In this document: positions 1 to 7,784 of the stretch, one piece after another | How positions within the stretch are numbered: position 1 is the first letter of the stretch | Layout of the letters: every line of letters begins with the position of its first letter | Origin: Lysobacterales bacterium UBA5700 | Lineage (GTDB): Bacteria; Pseudomonadota; Gammaproteobacteria; Xanthomonadales; Xanthomonadaceae | NCBI GenBank assembly: GCA_002420085.1 | Contig: DIHI01000080.1 | Span: forward strand, 73,318 to 95,054 | DNA length: 21,737 bases | Reading direction: 5' to 3' | Translations under genes and position numbers: made by a program | Notes under the pieces: model-generated | What the model was told of the DNA's origin: nothing | The model's database searches: none | Seen by the model: only the letters and a program-made list of their open reading frames with translations

Positions 1-606
1 ATCGGCCTGATGAAGGCGGTCAAGCGCTTCGATCCGGAACAGGGCGTGCGTCTGGTCAGCTTCGCGGTCCATTGGATTCGCGCCGAAATGCACGAGTTCA
101 TCCTGCGCAACTGGCGGATCGTCAAGATCGCCACCACCAAGGCGCAGCGCAAACTGTTCTTCAACCTGCGTCGCGCCAAGACCCGACTGGGCTGGCTGAA
201 TGCCGAAGAGGTCAGCGCCGTTGCTCGCGATCTCAACGTTCCGGAGTCGGAAGTGATGGAGATGGAATCGCGCCTCGCCGGCCGCGACATCGGCTTCGAC
301 GCCCCGGTCGACGAGGACGACGAGCACGCACCACCGTCGCCTGCCGCCTACCTGGTGGATCATGCCGACGACCCCTCGGCCCTGTACGAACGCGGTGACG
401 AGGAAGAGCAGCAGGTCGAATTGCTGCGCGACGGCCTGGCCGGTCTGGATGCTCGCTCGCGCGACATCATCCGCCGTCGCTGGCTCGACGATGGCAGCAA
501 GATCACCTTGCAGGAGCTGGCCGACGAGTACGGTGTCTCCGCCGAACGCATCCGCCAGATCGAAGCCAACGCGCTCAAGAAAATGCGGGCGCTGTTCGTG
601 GCCTGA
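1..606 (+). CDS. rpoH: RNA polymerase heat-shock sigma factor RpoH (sigma-32), 3' part
   Basis: This is the C-terminal 201 residues of a sigma-32 factor, which directs RNA polymerase to heat-shock promoters; the usual length is about 285 residues, so the start lies outside the window. The reading frame is open from base 1, and the ATG at 10 is internal because the residues before it (IGL) fit the family's conserved region 2. Visible parts are the end of region 2 ([35 protein letters not shown]), the RpoH-box-like [10 protein letters not shown], region 3, and a C-terminal region 4 helix-turn-helix ([19 protein letters not shown]) for -35 recognition. The RpoH box separates it from the housekeeping sigma factor and is linked in known members to core binding and to FtsH/DnaK control of stability. 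The thermosensor part of the mRNA, if any, is upstream. A hairpin follows the stop. Confidence 0.96.
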   Translation: MGLMKAVKRFDPEQGVRLVSFAVHWIRAEMHEFILRNWRIVKIATTKAQRKLFFNLRRAKTRLGWLNAEEVSAVARDLNVPESEVMEMESRLAGRDIGFDAPVDEDDEHAPPSPAAYLVDHADDPSALYERGDEEEQQVELLRDGLAGLDARSRDIIRRRWLDDGSKITLQELADEYGVSAERIRQIEANALKKMRALFVA

Positions 607-632
607 ACCGTAACCGCCGGATGATCGAGAAA

Positions 633-654
633 CGAGGGCCTTGGATGGCCCTCG
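633..654 (+). terminator. Hairpin downstream of rpoH
   Basis: A perfect 8-bp stem (CGAGGGCC/GGCCCTCG) with a 6-base loop begins 27 bases after the rpoH stop. No T-tract follows, so it is a weak or rho-assisted terminator candidate, or only a 3'-end-stabilising structure. Confidence 0.4.
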
Positions 655-702
655 CTGGTATCGGGTTCAGCCTGACAACCCGCCTGGCTGCCGAGCGACG
701 CC

Positions 703-1443
703 ATGACTGAACGCCCCGCCCGAATTGCCCTGCTGATCGATGCCGACAATTCGCCTGCGAGCAAGATCGACCTGATTCTGGCCGAGATTGCCAGGTATGG
801 TTCGGCCAATATCCGTCGTGCTTATGGCAACTGGAAGAGCGCCAGTCTGGTTCCTTGGGAAAAGGTTCTGCACGAATATGCCATTCGGCCGATCCAGCAG
901 TTCGACTACAGCAAAGGCAAGAATGCCAGCGACATCGCTCTGATCATCGATGCGATGGATCTGCTCTACACCCAGCACATCGATGCCTATTGTCTGGTAT
1001 CCAGCGACAGCGATTTCACACCCCTGGTGATGCGGCTGCGCACCAGTGGCGCCGAGGTCTACGGCTTCGGCGAGCGCAAGACACCGATGCCGTTCGTCAA
1101 TGCCTGCTCGCGCTTCATCTATCTGGAGGGTCTGAGCGAGCCGCCCACCGAGGGTGACGACGAGACGGCAGCGGCGTCGTTGCCGCAACCGACCGCCAAA
1201 ACGCTTCGTGGCGATACCCGGCTGGTGCAACTCCTGCGCAATGCCGTAGAGGCGTCGGCCGCCGATGACGGCTGGTCGCATCTCGGCGCGGTCGGCAACC
1301 AGATCGCCAACCAGGCATCGTTCGATCCGCGCAACTATGGCTACAAGAAGCTGAGCGAGTTGTTCGGGGCGATTGGATTGTTCGATATCCGCCGTGAGGA
1401 CAAAGTCTGGTTCGTGCGCGACAAGCGCAGCGCGAGCCGCTGA
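703..1443 (+). CDS. NYN-domain (LabA/DUF88-like) protein with C-terminal OST-HTH/LOTUS domain
   Basis: A 246-residue protein of two parts. Residues 6 to about 145 form an NYN domain of the PIN-like nuclease fold. The acidic residues expected for metal binding are visible: D13 and D15 with N16 in LLIDADNSP, D77 in KNASDIAL, and D102/D104 in SSDSDFTPL. Residues about 165-240 resemble the OST-HTH (LOTUS) winged-helix domain, which binds RNA in known examples. The likely role is a cytoplasmic RNA-binding protein or ribonuclease; no substrate can be named. It starts 96 bases after rpoH on the same strand with a hairpin between, so co-transcription is possible but not shown. The ribosome binding site is weak (only CGAGCG nearby). 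The gene converges on the alpha-glucosidase, with 11 bases between the two stops. The family call is firm; nuclease activity is inferred. Confidence 0.88.
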   Translation: MTERPARIALLIDADNSPASKIDLILAEIARYGSANIRRAYGNWKSASLVPWEKVLHEYAIRPIQQFDYSKGKNASDIALIIDAMDLLYTQHIDAYCLVSSDSDFTPLVMRLRTSGAEVYGFGERKTPMPFVNACSRFIYLEGLSEPPTEGDDETAAASLPQPTAKTLRGDTRLVQLLRNAVEASAADDGWSHLGAVGNQIANQASFDPRNYGYKKLSELFGAIGLFDIRREDKVWFVRDKRSASR

Positions 1444-1454
1444 GACAGGGCGTT

Positions 1455-3074
1455 TCAGTCCACCCGCGCGAACAGCAGTCCGTGTCCGGGCAGCCAGACC
1501 CGGGCGCCGTCCAGTGTTCCTTCGCTCAGGCCATGGCCGTTGAAGGGTCGGGCATGGGCCACGGCGTCGGGCAGGATCAGGTCGATCGCCTCCGGCCCCA
1601 GATTGAACAGTGCCAAGATCCGTTCTCCGGCGCGCGAACGCTCCAGACCGAGTACCGGCTCGGGCAGGTCGATGAAGCGGATGTCGCCCGAGCGCAGCGC
1701 GGGCTGACTGCGGCGCCAGTTCATGAAACTGCGAAAGCCATGCAGGGTCGATTGCGGGTCTGCCTCCTGGCGGCTGACGGCACGCCGTCGATGTTCGCTG
1801 GGGATCGGCAGCCACGGAGAGCCGGTGGTGAAACCGGCCTGGTCGGAGTCGTCCCAGGGCATCGGTGTGCGGCAGCCATCGCGACCCTTGAAGGTCGGCC
1901 AGAAGGCCAAACCATAGGGATCGCGCAACGATTCGTAAGGCACCTCGGCTTCGGTCAGGCCCAGTTCCTCGCCCTGGTAGACGCAGACCGAACCGCGCAG
2001 CGAACAGACCAGCGCGGTCAGCAGATTGGCCAGGCGCGGCGGCGCATCGGGACCACCCCACCGGCTGAGCACCCGCGCTACATCGTGGTTGGAGATCGCC
2101 CAGCACGGCCAGCCGTCCGGCATGCGGGCCTCCAGGGTTTCGACCGTGCTGCGAATGTGGGCCGCCGAGAAGTCCTCGGTCAGCAACTCGAAGCTGTAGG
2201 CCATGTGCAGGCGTCGGCCGCTGGTGTACTCGGCCATGGTGGTCAGCGAATCCTCGGATGAGATTTCGCCCAGAGCGGCCGCTTCCGGGTAATGATCCAG
2301 CAGCGCCCGCAAGGCTTCGAGGAAGTGCAGGTTCTCCGGCTGGGTGTTGTTGTGATAGTGATATTGATAGGCGTAGGGGTTGTCCGGGCTGAAGCCGCGT
2401 CCGGTCCGCTGTTCGGGCGGCTTGGCCGGGTTGTCCCGCAACAGGCGGTCATGGAAGCAGAAGTTGATCGCGTCCAGGCGCAGGCCATCGACCCCGCGAT
2501 CGAGCCAGAACCGGACGTTGTCGAGGGCGGCAGCCCGGACCTCGGGATTGTGGAAGTTCAGGTCGGGCATCGAAGCCAGGAAATTGTGCAGGAAGTATTG
2601 CTGGCGGCGTGGTTCCCACTGCCAGGCGACACCACCGAAGATGGCCAGCCAATTGTTGGGCGGCGTGCCATCCGGCCGGGGGTCGGCCCACACGTACCAG
2701 TCGGCCCTGGGATTGTCGCGGCTCTCCCGGCTTTCGAGGAACCAGGCGTGTTCGATCGAGCTGTGGCTGAGCACCTGATCGATCATCACCTTCAGGCCGA
2801 GCGCATGTGCCTTCTCCAGCAGCCGGTCGAAGTCGGCCAGTGTCCCGAACAGCGGATCGACCGCCCGTGGGTCGGCAATGTCGTAGCCGAAGTCGGCCAT
2901 CGGCGACTTGAAGAATGGTGAGACCCAGATCGCATCGACACCCAGCGAGGCCACGTAGTCGAGTCGATCGATGATGCCCGGCAGGTCGCCGATGCCGTCG
3001 CCGTTGCTGTCCCGAAAGCTGCGCGGGTAGATTTGATAGATGACGGCGCCGCGCCACCAGGGTGCTTCGCTCAT
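1455..3074 (-). CDS. GH13 alpha-glucosidase, cytoplasmic (XgtA/HaG-like)
   Basis: A 539-residue glycoside hydrolase of family 13 that should release glucose from the non-reducing end of short alpha-glucosides. The N-terminus (WWRGAVIYQIYPRSFRDSNG) and the (beta/alpha)8 barrel motifs are typical. The catalytic triad is visible: nucleophile D201 in GLRLDAINF, acid/base E270 in LGEISSED, and D331 in ISNHD. Length and residue numbers agree closely with the Xanthomonas transglucosylating alpha-glucosidase and Halomonas HaG (subfamily GH13_23 type), which prefer alpha-1,4 disaccharides such as maltose and can transfer glucose to acceptors. There is no signal peptide, so the substrate must be imported. 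A good Shine-Dalgarno (GAGGGAAG) precedes the ATG. The gene diverges from the sodium symporter over 202 bases that hold a palindromic operator. Family is certain; maltose as the substrate is inferred, and sucrose or isomaltose cannot be excluded. Confidence 0.93.
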   Translation of the reverse strand: MSEAPWWRGAVIYQIYPRSFRDSNGDGIGDLPGIIDRLDYVASLGVDAIWVSPFFKSPMADFGYDIADPRAVDPLFGTLADFDRLLEKAHALGLKVMIDQVLSHSSIEHAWFLESRESRDNPRADWYVWADPRPDGTPPNNWLAIFGGVAWQWEPRRQQYFLHNFLASMPDLNFHNPEVRAAALDNVRFWLDRGVDGLRLDAINFCFHDRLLRDNPAKPPEQRTGRGFSPDNPYAYQYHYHNNTQPENLHFLEALRALLDHYPEAAALGEISSEDSLTTMAEYTSGRRLHMAYSFELLTEDFSAAHIRSTVETLEARMPDGWPCWAISNHDVARVLSRWGGPDAPPRLANLLTALVCSLRGSVCVYQGEELGLTEAEVPYESLRDPYGLAFWPTFKGRDGCRTPMPWDDSDQAGFTTGSPWLPIPSEHRRRAVSRQEADPQSTLHGFRSFMNWRRSQPALRSGDIRFIDLPEPVLGLERSRAGERILALFNLGPEAIDLILPDAVAHARPFNGHGLSEGTLDGARVWLPGHGLLFARVD

Positions 3075-3179
3075 TGGCTTCCCTCATGAAAATGCTGTGC
3101 CGGGGCGCGCACCGGCGCCCGCAGCCCTTGGAATTTGCTCGCCAGCTTAACGGCAGAGGGCGCCTGACCCCGATGCCCT

Positions 3180-3193
3180 TGCATACGTATTCA
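3180..3193. promoter_or_regulatory. Candidate LacI-family operator between alpha-glucosidase and symporter
   Basis: TGCATACGTATTCA is a palindrome with 12 of 14 matching positions and a central CG, the architecture of LacI-family operators. Read on the minus strand it is TGAATACGTATGCA, which differs at one position from the site at 4675-4688. It lies 106 bases before the glucosidase ATG and 83 bases before the symporter ATG, so one repressor could control both divergent genes. No LacI-type gene is in the window. Confidence 0.6.
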
Positions 3194-3276
3194 TCGATCA
3201 CCTGGCCGAGCGGGGCCGGTGCGCGCGGTAGCGTAACGGCCGGGAGCGGTCACGCCGGTGGCTGCGGGAGAAAGGC

Positions 3277-4677
3277 ATGTCCAACACTGTTCTGCAAGGC
3301 TCGATCTTCGCGGCGCTGACCCTGCTGGTCGCGGCGCTGACCTGGTACAAATGTCGCCACGCGGTTCATGCCGCCGATGCCTCGCGCGAATATTTCCTGG
3401 CTGGCGGCCGACTGAGCTGGCCGTTCGTCGCCGGTTCGCTGCTGTTGACCAATATCAGCGCCGAGCAGATCGTCGGCATGAACGGCGCCCAGAGCCTGCT
3501 GGTCGCCTGGTGGGAGTTCGGTGCCGCCGCCGGCCTGCTGATCCTGGCTCGGGTGCTGATCCCGCTGTACTACCGCTATCGATGCACCACCACGACCGAG
3601 CTGCTGGAGCGGCGGTTTGGCGATGCCGGCATCCGCACCATCGTCTCGGTCCTGTTCCTGCTCGGCTATCTGTTCATCCTGCTGCCGGTCGTGCTGTACA
3701 CCGGCTCGATCTTCATGCAGTCGATGTTCAAGGTCGATCTGCCGATCGTGGTGATCGCCGCCGGTTTCGCGGCGATCGGACTGGCCTATGCGGCATTCGG
3801 TGGCCTGCGGGCGATCGCCATATCCGACACTTTCAATGGCATCGGCCTGCTGGTCATCGGTGCCGCCGTCACCCTGTTCGCGCTCGACACGGTCGGCTGG
3901 AGCCTGGAAGGGGTGCCGGTCGAGCGGCTGACCCTGTGGGGCGACTCGAATTCGGATATCCCGTGGCACACCCTGCTGACCGGCATGCTGTTCATCCACA
4001 TCTTCTACTGGGGCACCAATATGGTGATCGTCCAGCGCGCCCTGGCGGCCGAGTCGATCGCCGAGGCCCAGAAGGGCATCTATGCGGCGATCGGCTTCAA
4101 GCTGGTGATCCCCTTCATCGTGGTGTTGCCCGGCCTGATCGCCTTCAAGCTCTACGGCGACATCGGCGATCAGGCGTATGGTCGCCTGGTCGGCGATGTC
4201 CTGCCGCCCTGGCTGTCGGGTGCGTTCGCGGCGGTGATCGCCGGGGCGGTGCTGTCGAGCTTCAATTCCTGTCTGAATTCGGCATCCGCGCTGTACACCT
4301 GCGATCTGCACCTGAAGTACGTCAATGCCGGGGCCGATGTCCGTCGGATCGGCCAGCGGGTCGCCATCCTGTGTACCCTCGGTTCGCTGACGATGGTGCC
4401 CCTGTACCAGCACTCGCGCAGCATCATCGACACCCTGCAACGGGTCAACGGGCTGTATTCGATGCCGGTGCTGGCGGCATTCCTGGTGGCCGTGTTCCAC
4501 CAGGGGGCACGGGCGACGGCGGTCAAGATCGGTCTGCTGTTCGGCGCCGGCCTGTACGCACTGTTCACCTTCGTCTGGTCGCCGCTGCACTACATCCACC
4601 TGATGGCGATCACCCTGGCCGCCACGATCGCGGTGATCGTGGCACTGAGCAGGGTCGGCGCATGGTCCGGTCGATGA
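3277..4677 (+). CDS. Sodium:solute symporter (SSS/SLC5 family), probable sugar uptake
   Basis: A 466-residue integral inner-membrane protein with about 12-13 hydrophobic segments along its length. It belongs to the sodium:solute symporter family, recognised by the early segment EYFLAGGRLSWPFVAGSLLL followed by TNISAEQIVGMNGAQ, and by the conserved later region GAVLSSFNSCLNSASALYTCD. Such proteins couple sodium entry to uptake of sugars, amino acids or other solutes; here the neighbouring alpha-glucosidase and TonB-dependent receptor argue for a disaccharide or glucose. It is shorter than many SglT-type members (often over 500 residues), mainly at the C-terminus. The start is supported by GGGAG six bases before the ATG. 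The stop codon TGA lies inside a second operator-like palindrome. The family is firm; the substrate is inferred from context. Confidence 0.9.
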   Translation: MSNTVLQGSIFAALTLLVAALTWYKCRHAVHAADASREYFLAGGRLSWPFVAGSLLLTNISAEQIVGMNGAQSLLVAWWEFGAAAGLLILARVLIPLYYRYRCTTTTELLERRFGDAGIRTIVSVLFLLGYLFILLPVVLYTGSIFMQSMFKVDLPIVVIAAGFAAIGLAYAAFGGLRAIAISDTFNGIGLLVIGAAVTLFALDTVGWSLEGVPVERLTLWGDSNSDIPWHTLLTGMLFIHIFYWGTNMVIVQRALAAESIAEAQKGIYAAIGFKLVIPFIVVLPGLIAFKLYGDIGDQAYGRLVGDVLPPWLSGAFAAVIAGAVLSSFNSCLNSASALYTCDLHLKYVNAGADVRRIGQRVAILCTLGSLTMVPLYQHSRSIIDTLQRVNGLYSMPVLAAFLVAVFHQGARATAVKIGLLFGAGLYALFTFVWSPLHYIHLMAITLAATIAVIVALSRVGAWSGR

Positions 4678-4688
4678 ATACGTTTGCA
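4675..4688. promoter_or_regulatory. Candidate LacI-family operator before the TonB-dependent receptor
   Basis: TGAATACGTTTGCA has 10 of 14 palindromic positions around a central CG and matches the site at 3180-3193 (minus-strand reading) at 13 of 14 positions. Its first three bases are the stop codon of the symporter. A promoter-like pair, TTGTCG at 4694 and TTTAAC at 4716 with a 16-base spacer, follows directly, so a repressor bound here could block transcription of the receptor gene. Confidence 0.55.
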
Positions 4689-4693
4689 AGCGA

Positions 4694-4721
4694 TTGTCGT
4701 CCGGATTGACGAATGTTTAAC
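4694..4721 (+). promoter_or_regulatory. Possible sigma70-type promoter of the large TonB-dependent receptor
   Basis: TTGTCG and TTTAAC are separated by 16 bases; each matches four of six consensus positions. Transcription would begin near 4729, giving a leader of about 105 bases before the ATG at 4834. The main support is the adjoining operator-like site. Confidence 0.4.
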
Positions 4722-4833
4722 TTCGCGGACGGTCCGCCATGGCGAGCGGAGCCGCGCCGTCACGGAACGCGATCGGGCCATGTCCGACGACGGCCTCATT
4801 CGAACGAACACGAAATGCTCCTTGGGAGGGGTC

Positions 4834-7626
4834 ATGGTGAAGATGAAGCGCAATATGCTGTTCCTGGCGCTGGCGGCGACCGGGTTCTGTGTGGCCTCGA
4901 CGGGCTTTGCCCAGGATCAGGCGAGCACCGACGAGGCCAAGGCCAAGGAGGAGGCCGACGCCAAGCGACTCGACCAGATCGAAGTGCGCGGCTTCCGTCA
5001 GGCGGTGGAAACCTCGATCGCCGAGAAGCGCGACAATACCTCGATCGTCGAAGTGGTCTCGGCCGAAGACATCGGCAAGCTGCCTGACGTCAGCATTGGT
5101 GAGGCGATCGCACGTCTGCCCGGCCTGACCGCCCAGCGCGTCGATGGTCGCGCCCAGGTGATCAGTGTGCGCGGCCTGGGTCCGGACTTCAGCACCGCCC
5201 TGCTCAACGGCCGCGAACAGGTCACCACCGGCGACAACCGTGGCGTCGAGTTCGACCAGTACCCGGCCGAACTGCTCGGCAGCGTGGTCGTCTACAAGAC
5301 CCCCGATTCCACCCTGATCGGTCAGGGTCTGGCCGGTACCGTCGATCTGCGTACCATTCGCCCACTGGCCCACGGCCGGCAGTCGTTCTCGGTCAACGCC
5401 CGGTATGAATTCAACGAGGACGGCGCGCTCAACCCGGACGGCACCAGCGACGGCTACCGCGCCAGCGCCACCTACATCGACCAGTTCAACGACGACACGG
5501 TCGGCATCACCCTCGGCATCGCTGCCCAGTCCACGCCCAACAATGCCGAGCGCTTCAATGCCTGGGGCTTCCCGACGGCGGGCGACGGTGGTCCGTTCGT
5601 GATTGGCGGCGCCAAGCCGTTCGCGGCTTCCAACGACCTCGACCGCATCGGTTTCATCGGCACCCTGGAATACAAGCCGAGCGACACCTTCCATACCACC
5701 CTCGACATCGGCTACTCCGACTTCGAGGAAACCCAGCAGTTGCGCGGTATCGAATTCCCCCTGTTCTGGAACGTCGGCGCCCCCCGCGCAGGCTTCACCG
5801 TCGAGGACGGCCTGATCACCGAAGGCGTGTTCGACAACGTCAAGGGCGTGATGCGCAACGACCTCAACGAGCGTGAGGCCGAACTGTTCAACCTCGGCTG
5901 GAACACCCGCTTCGAGTTCGGCAACAACTGGGGCTTCGAGACCGATCTGAGCTATTCGCGTTCCGATCGCAGTGACGAGCTGCTGGAGTCCTACCTCGGC
6001 ACCGGCCCGGCCGGCGTCGGTGCCACCGACAGCCTCGGCTTCCGGATCGAGCCGAACGGCAATGTGGTGTTCTCGCCGACCCTCGACTACAGCGATATCA
6101 CCCGCTTCCTGATCACCGACCCGCAGGGTTGGGGTGGTGGCGCCGGTGTCACCCAGGCCGGCTTCATCAATGCCCCGGAGACCGAGGACGAACTGACCCA
6201 CATCCGTCTGAGCCTCGACCGCGAGTTCATGGATGGCGCGATCAGCAAGGTCACGGTCGGCATCGACGGCAGCCGCCGCGACAAGGATCGCGAGATCTTC
6301 CAGGACTTCCTGGTGCCGCAGGGTGGCGCCAACGCCACCAATGCCGCCACCCCGATTCCGATCGAGGCCCTGCTCAATCGCCAGGTCGATCTGAGCTTCA
6401 TGGGCATTCCCGGCCACATCACCCTCGACCCGCTGTTCCTGCTGGAAAACGGCTTCCTGACCCGAGTGCCGATCTCGCTGTCGTCGTTCAACGTGCCGCA
6501 GAACTGGAAGGTGCGCGAAGATGTGTTCGTCGGTTTCGTCAAGGCCGATCTCGACACCACCTTCGCCGGACTGCCGGTGACCGGCAACATCGGCCTGCAA
6601 GTGGTCAATACCGACCAGACCTCGACCGGCTTCCGGGTGCGTGGCGACGCCGAGATCATCACCGGCGACCCCAACAGCGGCTTCATCGAAGTCATCGACG
6701 GTGACGACTACACCAAGTTCCTGCCCAGCCTGAACCTGATCTTCGAACTCGATGCCGACACCAAGCTGCGCTTCGGTGCAGCCCGCACCTTGGCTCGGGC
6801 GCGCATGGATCAGCTCAATGCCGGCCTGACCCTGGGCGTCAGCTTCGCGCAGCTTGAATCGACCGATCCCAACCGCGCCTTCTTCAGCGCCAGCGGCGGC
6901 AATGCCCAACTGCGGCCGACCATCTCCAACAATGTCGATCTCTCGATCGAACATTACTTCGGCGATGGCGGCGGCTACGTGGCACTGGCCGGCTTCTACA
7001 AGGACTTGCAGGATTTCATCAACCCCAACGATGCACGTCTGTTCGACTTCTCCGATTTCGTCGACGACTTCCTGACGCCGGAACAGCAGGCCGATCTCGG
7101 CACCACCCTGGGCATCGCTTCCGGCCCGAGCAACCGCGGCAAGGGCAATATCAAGGGTGTCGAATTCACCGCCTCGGTGCCGCTCAACCTGGTCTCGGAT
7201 GTGCTCGACGGCTTCGGTGTGATCAGCAGCGTGTCCTACACCGACAGCAAGGTGCTGCTGGGTGACAGCACGGTGCCGATCTCGGTGCCGGGCCTTTCGA
7301 CCTGGGTGGTCAACACCACGCTGTATTTCGAGCGTGATGGCTTCTCGGCACGAGTCGGTCACCGCTACCGTGACGAGTTCCTCTCGGAAATCTTCGGCCT
7401 CAGTGCCACTCGCGTGACCCGTGAGGCCAAGAGCGAGACCGTGTTCGATGCCCAGGTCAGCTATGAGTTCCAGAGCGGTCGGCTCAAGGGCCTGACCCTG
7501 CTCGGTCAAGCCAACAACCTGACCGATGAACCGTTCACCACCTTCGAGCAGGGCAACAGCCGCCTGGTGATCGATCGCCAGGAGTTCGGGCGGACGTTCC
7601 TGTTCGGCGCATCCTACCGTTTCTGA
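4834..7626 (+). CDS. TonB-dependent receptor, Xanthomonas/Caulobacter class (TIGR01782-like)
   Basis: A 930-residue outer-membrane beta-barrel for TonB-driven uptake of a large or scarce substrate. The ATG at 4834 is chosen because GGGAGGG lies just before it and the product begins with a signal peptide (MKRNMLFLALAATGFCVAS, cleavage likely after GFAQ); the frame is open upstream to 4684 without a better start, and ATG 4843 is the alternative. A plug domain follows at about residues 70-180 (DIGKLPDVSIGEAIARLPG, VISVRGLGPDFSTALLNGRE), typical of the TonB-Xanth-Caul class that includes the Caulobacter maltodextrin receptor MalA. The barrel ends with the expected terminal aromatic residue (FLFGASYRF). 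The operator shared with the glucosidase and symporter suggests an alpha-glucoside substrate. Transcription ends at the terminator beginning 7651. The class is firm; the substrate is inferred. Confidence 0.94.
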   Translation: MVKMKRNMLFLALAATGFCVASTGFAQDQASTDEAKAKEEADAKRLDQIEVRGFRQAVETSIAEKRDNTSIVEVVSAEDIGKLPDVSIGEAIARLPGLTAQRVDGRAQVISVRGLGPDFSTALLNGREQVTTGDNRGVEFDQYPAELLGSVVVYKTPDSTLIGQGLAGTVDLRTIRPLAHGRQSFSVNARYEFNEDGALNPDGTSDGYRASATYIDQFNDDTVGITLGIAAQSTPNNAERFNAWGFPTAGDGGPFVIGGAKPFAASNDLDRIGFIGTLEYKPSDTFHTTLDIGYSDFEETQQLRGIEFPLFWNVGAPRAGFTVEDGLITEGVFDNVKGVMRNDLNEREAELFNLGWNTRFEFGNNWGFETDLSYSRSDRSDELLESYLGTGPAGVGATDSLGFRIEPNGNVVFSPTLDYSDITRFLITDPQGWGGGAGVTQAGFINAPETEDELTHIRLSLDREFMDGAISKVTVGIDGSRRDKDREIFQDFLVPQGGANATNAATPIPIEALLNRQVDLSFMGIPGHITLDPLFLLENGFLTRVPISLSSFNVPQNWKVREDVFVGFVKADLDTTFAGLPVTGNIGLQVVNTDQTSTGFRVRGDAEIITGDPNSGFIEVIDGDDYTKFLPSLNLIFELDADTKLRFGAARTLARARMDQLNAGLTLGVSFAQLESTDPNRAFFSASGGNAQLRPTISNNVDLSIEHYFGDGGGYVALAGFYKDLQDFINPNDARLFDFSDFVDDFLTPEQQADLGTTLGIASGPSNRGKGNIKGVEFTASVPLNLVSDVLDGFGVISSVSYTDSKVLLGDSTVPISVPGLSTWVVNTTLYFERDGFSARVGHRYRDEFLSEIFGLSATRVTREAKSETVFDAQVSYEFQSGRLKGLTLLGQANNLTDEPFTTFEQGNSRLVIDRQEFGRTFLFGASYRF

Positions 7627-7650
7627 CCTGATCCACGGGTCTCTCCGCGA

Positions 7651-7681
7651 GCCCTCACCCATCCGGGTGGGGGCTTTTTTT
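7651..7681 (+). terminator. Rho-independent terminator after the large TonB-dependent receptor
   Basis: A 10-bp stem (GCCCTCACCC/GGGTGGGGGC, one G-T pair), a 4-base ATCC loop and a run of seven T. It starts 25 bases after the receptor stop and separates the sugar block from the halogenase gene. Confidence 0.93.
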
Positions 7682-7784
7682 CGAGCGGAGGCATGCCATG
7701 CTTCCGGTCGGCGATCCTCGACCGTGCTCCGGGTTCGGCGCCATGCGGTCGATCCGAGGCACAGGCGTGCAGGGAGAGTGGCAC

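Noticed and set aside
3250..4689. A long open frame on the minus strand across the symporter gene
   Set aside because: It is a shadow of the symporter: rich in Gln, Asp, Arg and His with no domain, no ribosome binding site, and opposite to an unambiguous membrane transporter.
4717..7662. A 981-codon open frame antisense to the large TonB-dependent receptor
   Set aside because: High GC with few stop codons in the antisense frame explains it; the plus-strand product has a signal peptide, plug and barrel, while the antisense product has no recognisable feature.
7698..7784. An N-terminal extension of the halogenase from ATG 7698, preceded by GGAG
   Set aside because: The extra 29 residues are unlike any halogenase N-terminus, and the ATG at 7785 has its own good AGGGAGAG site; kept only as an alternative start.
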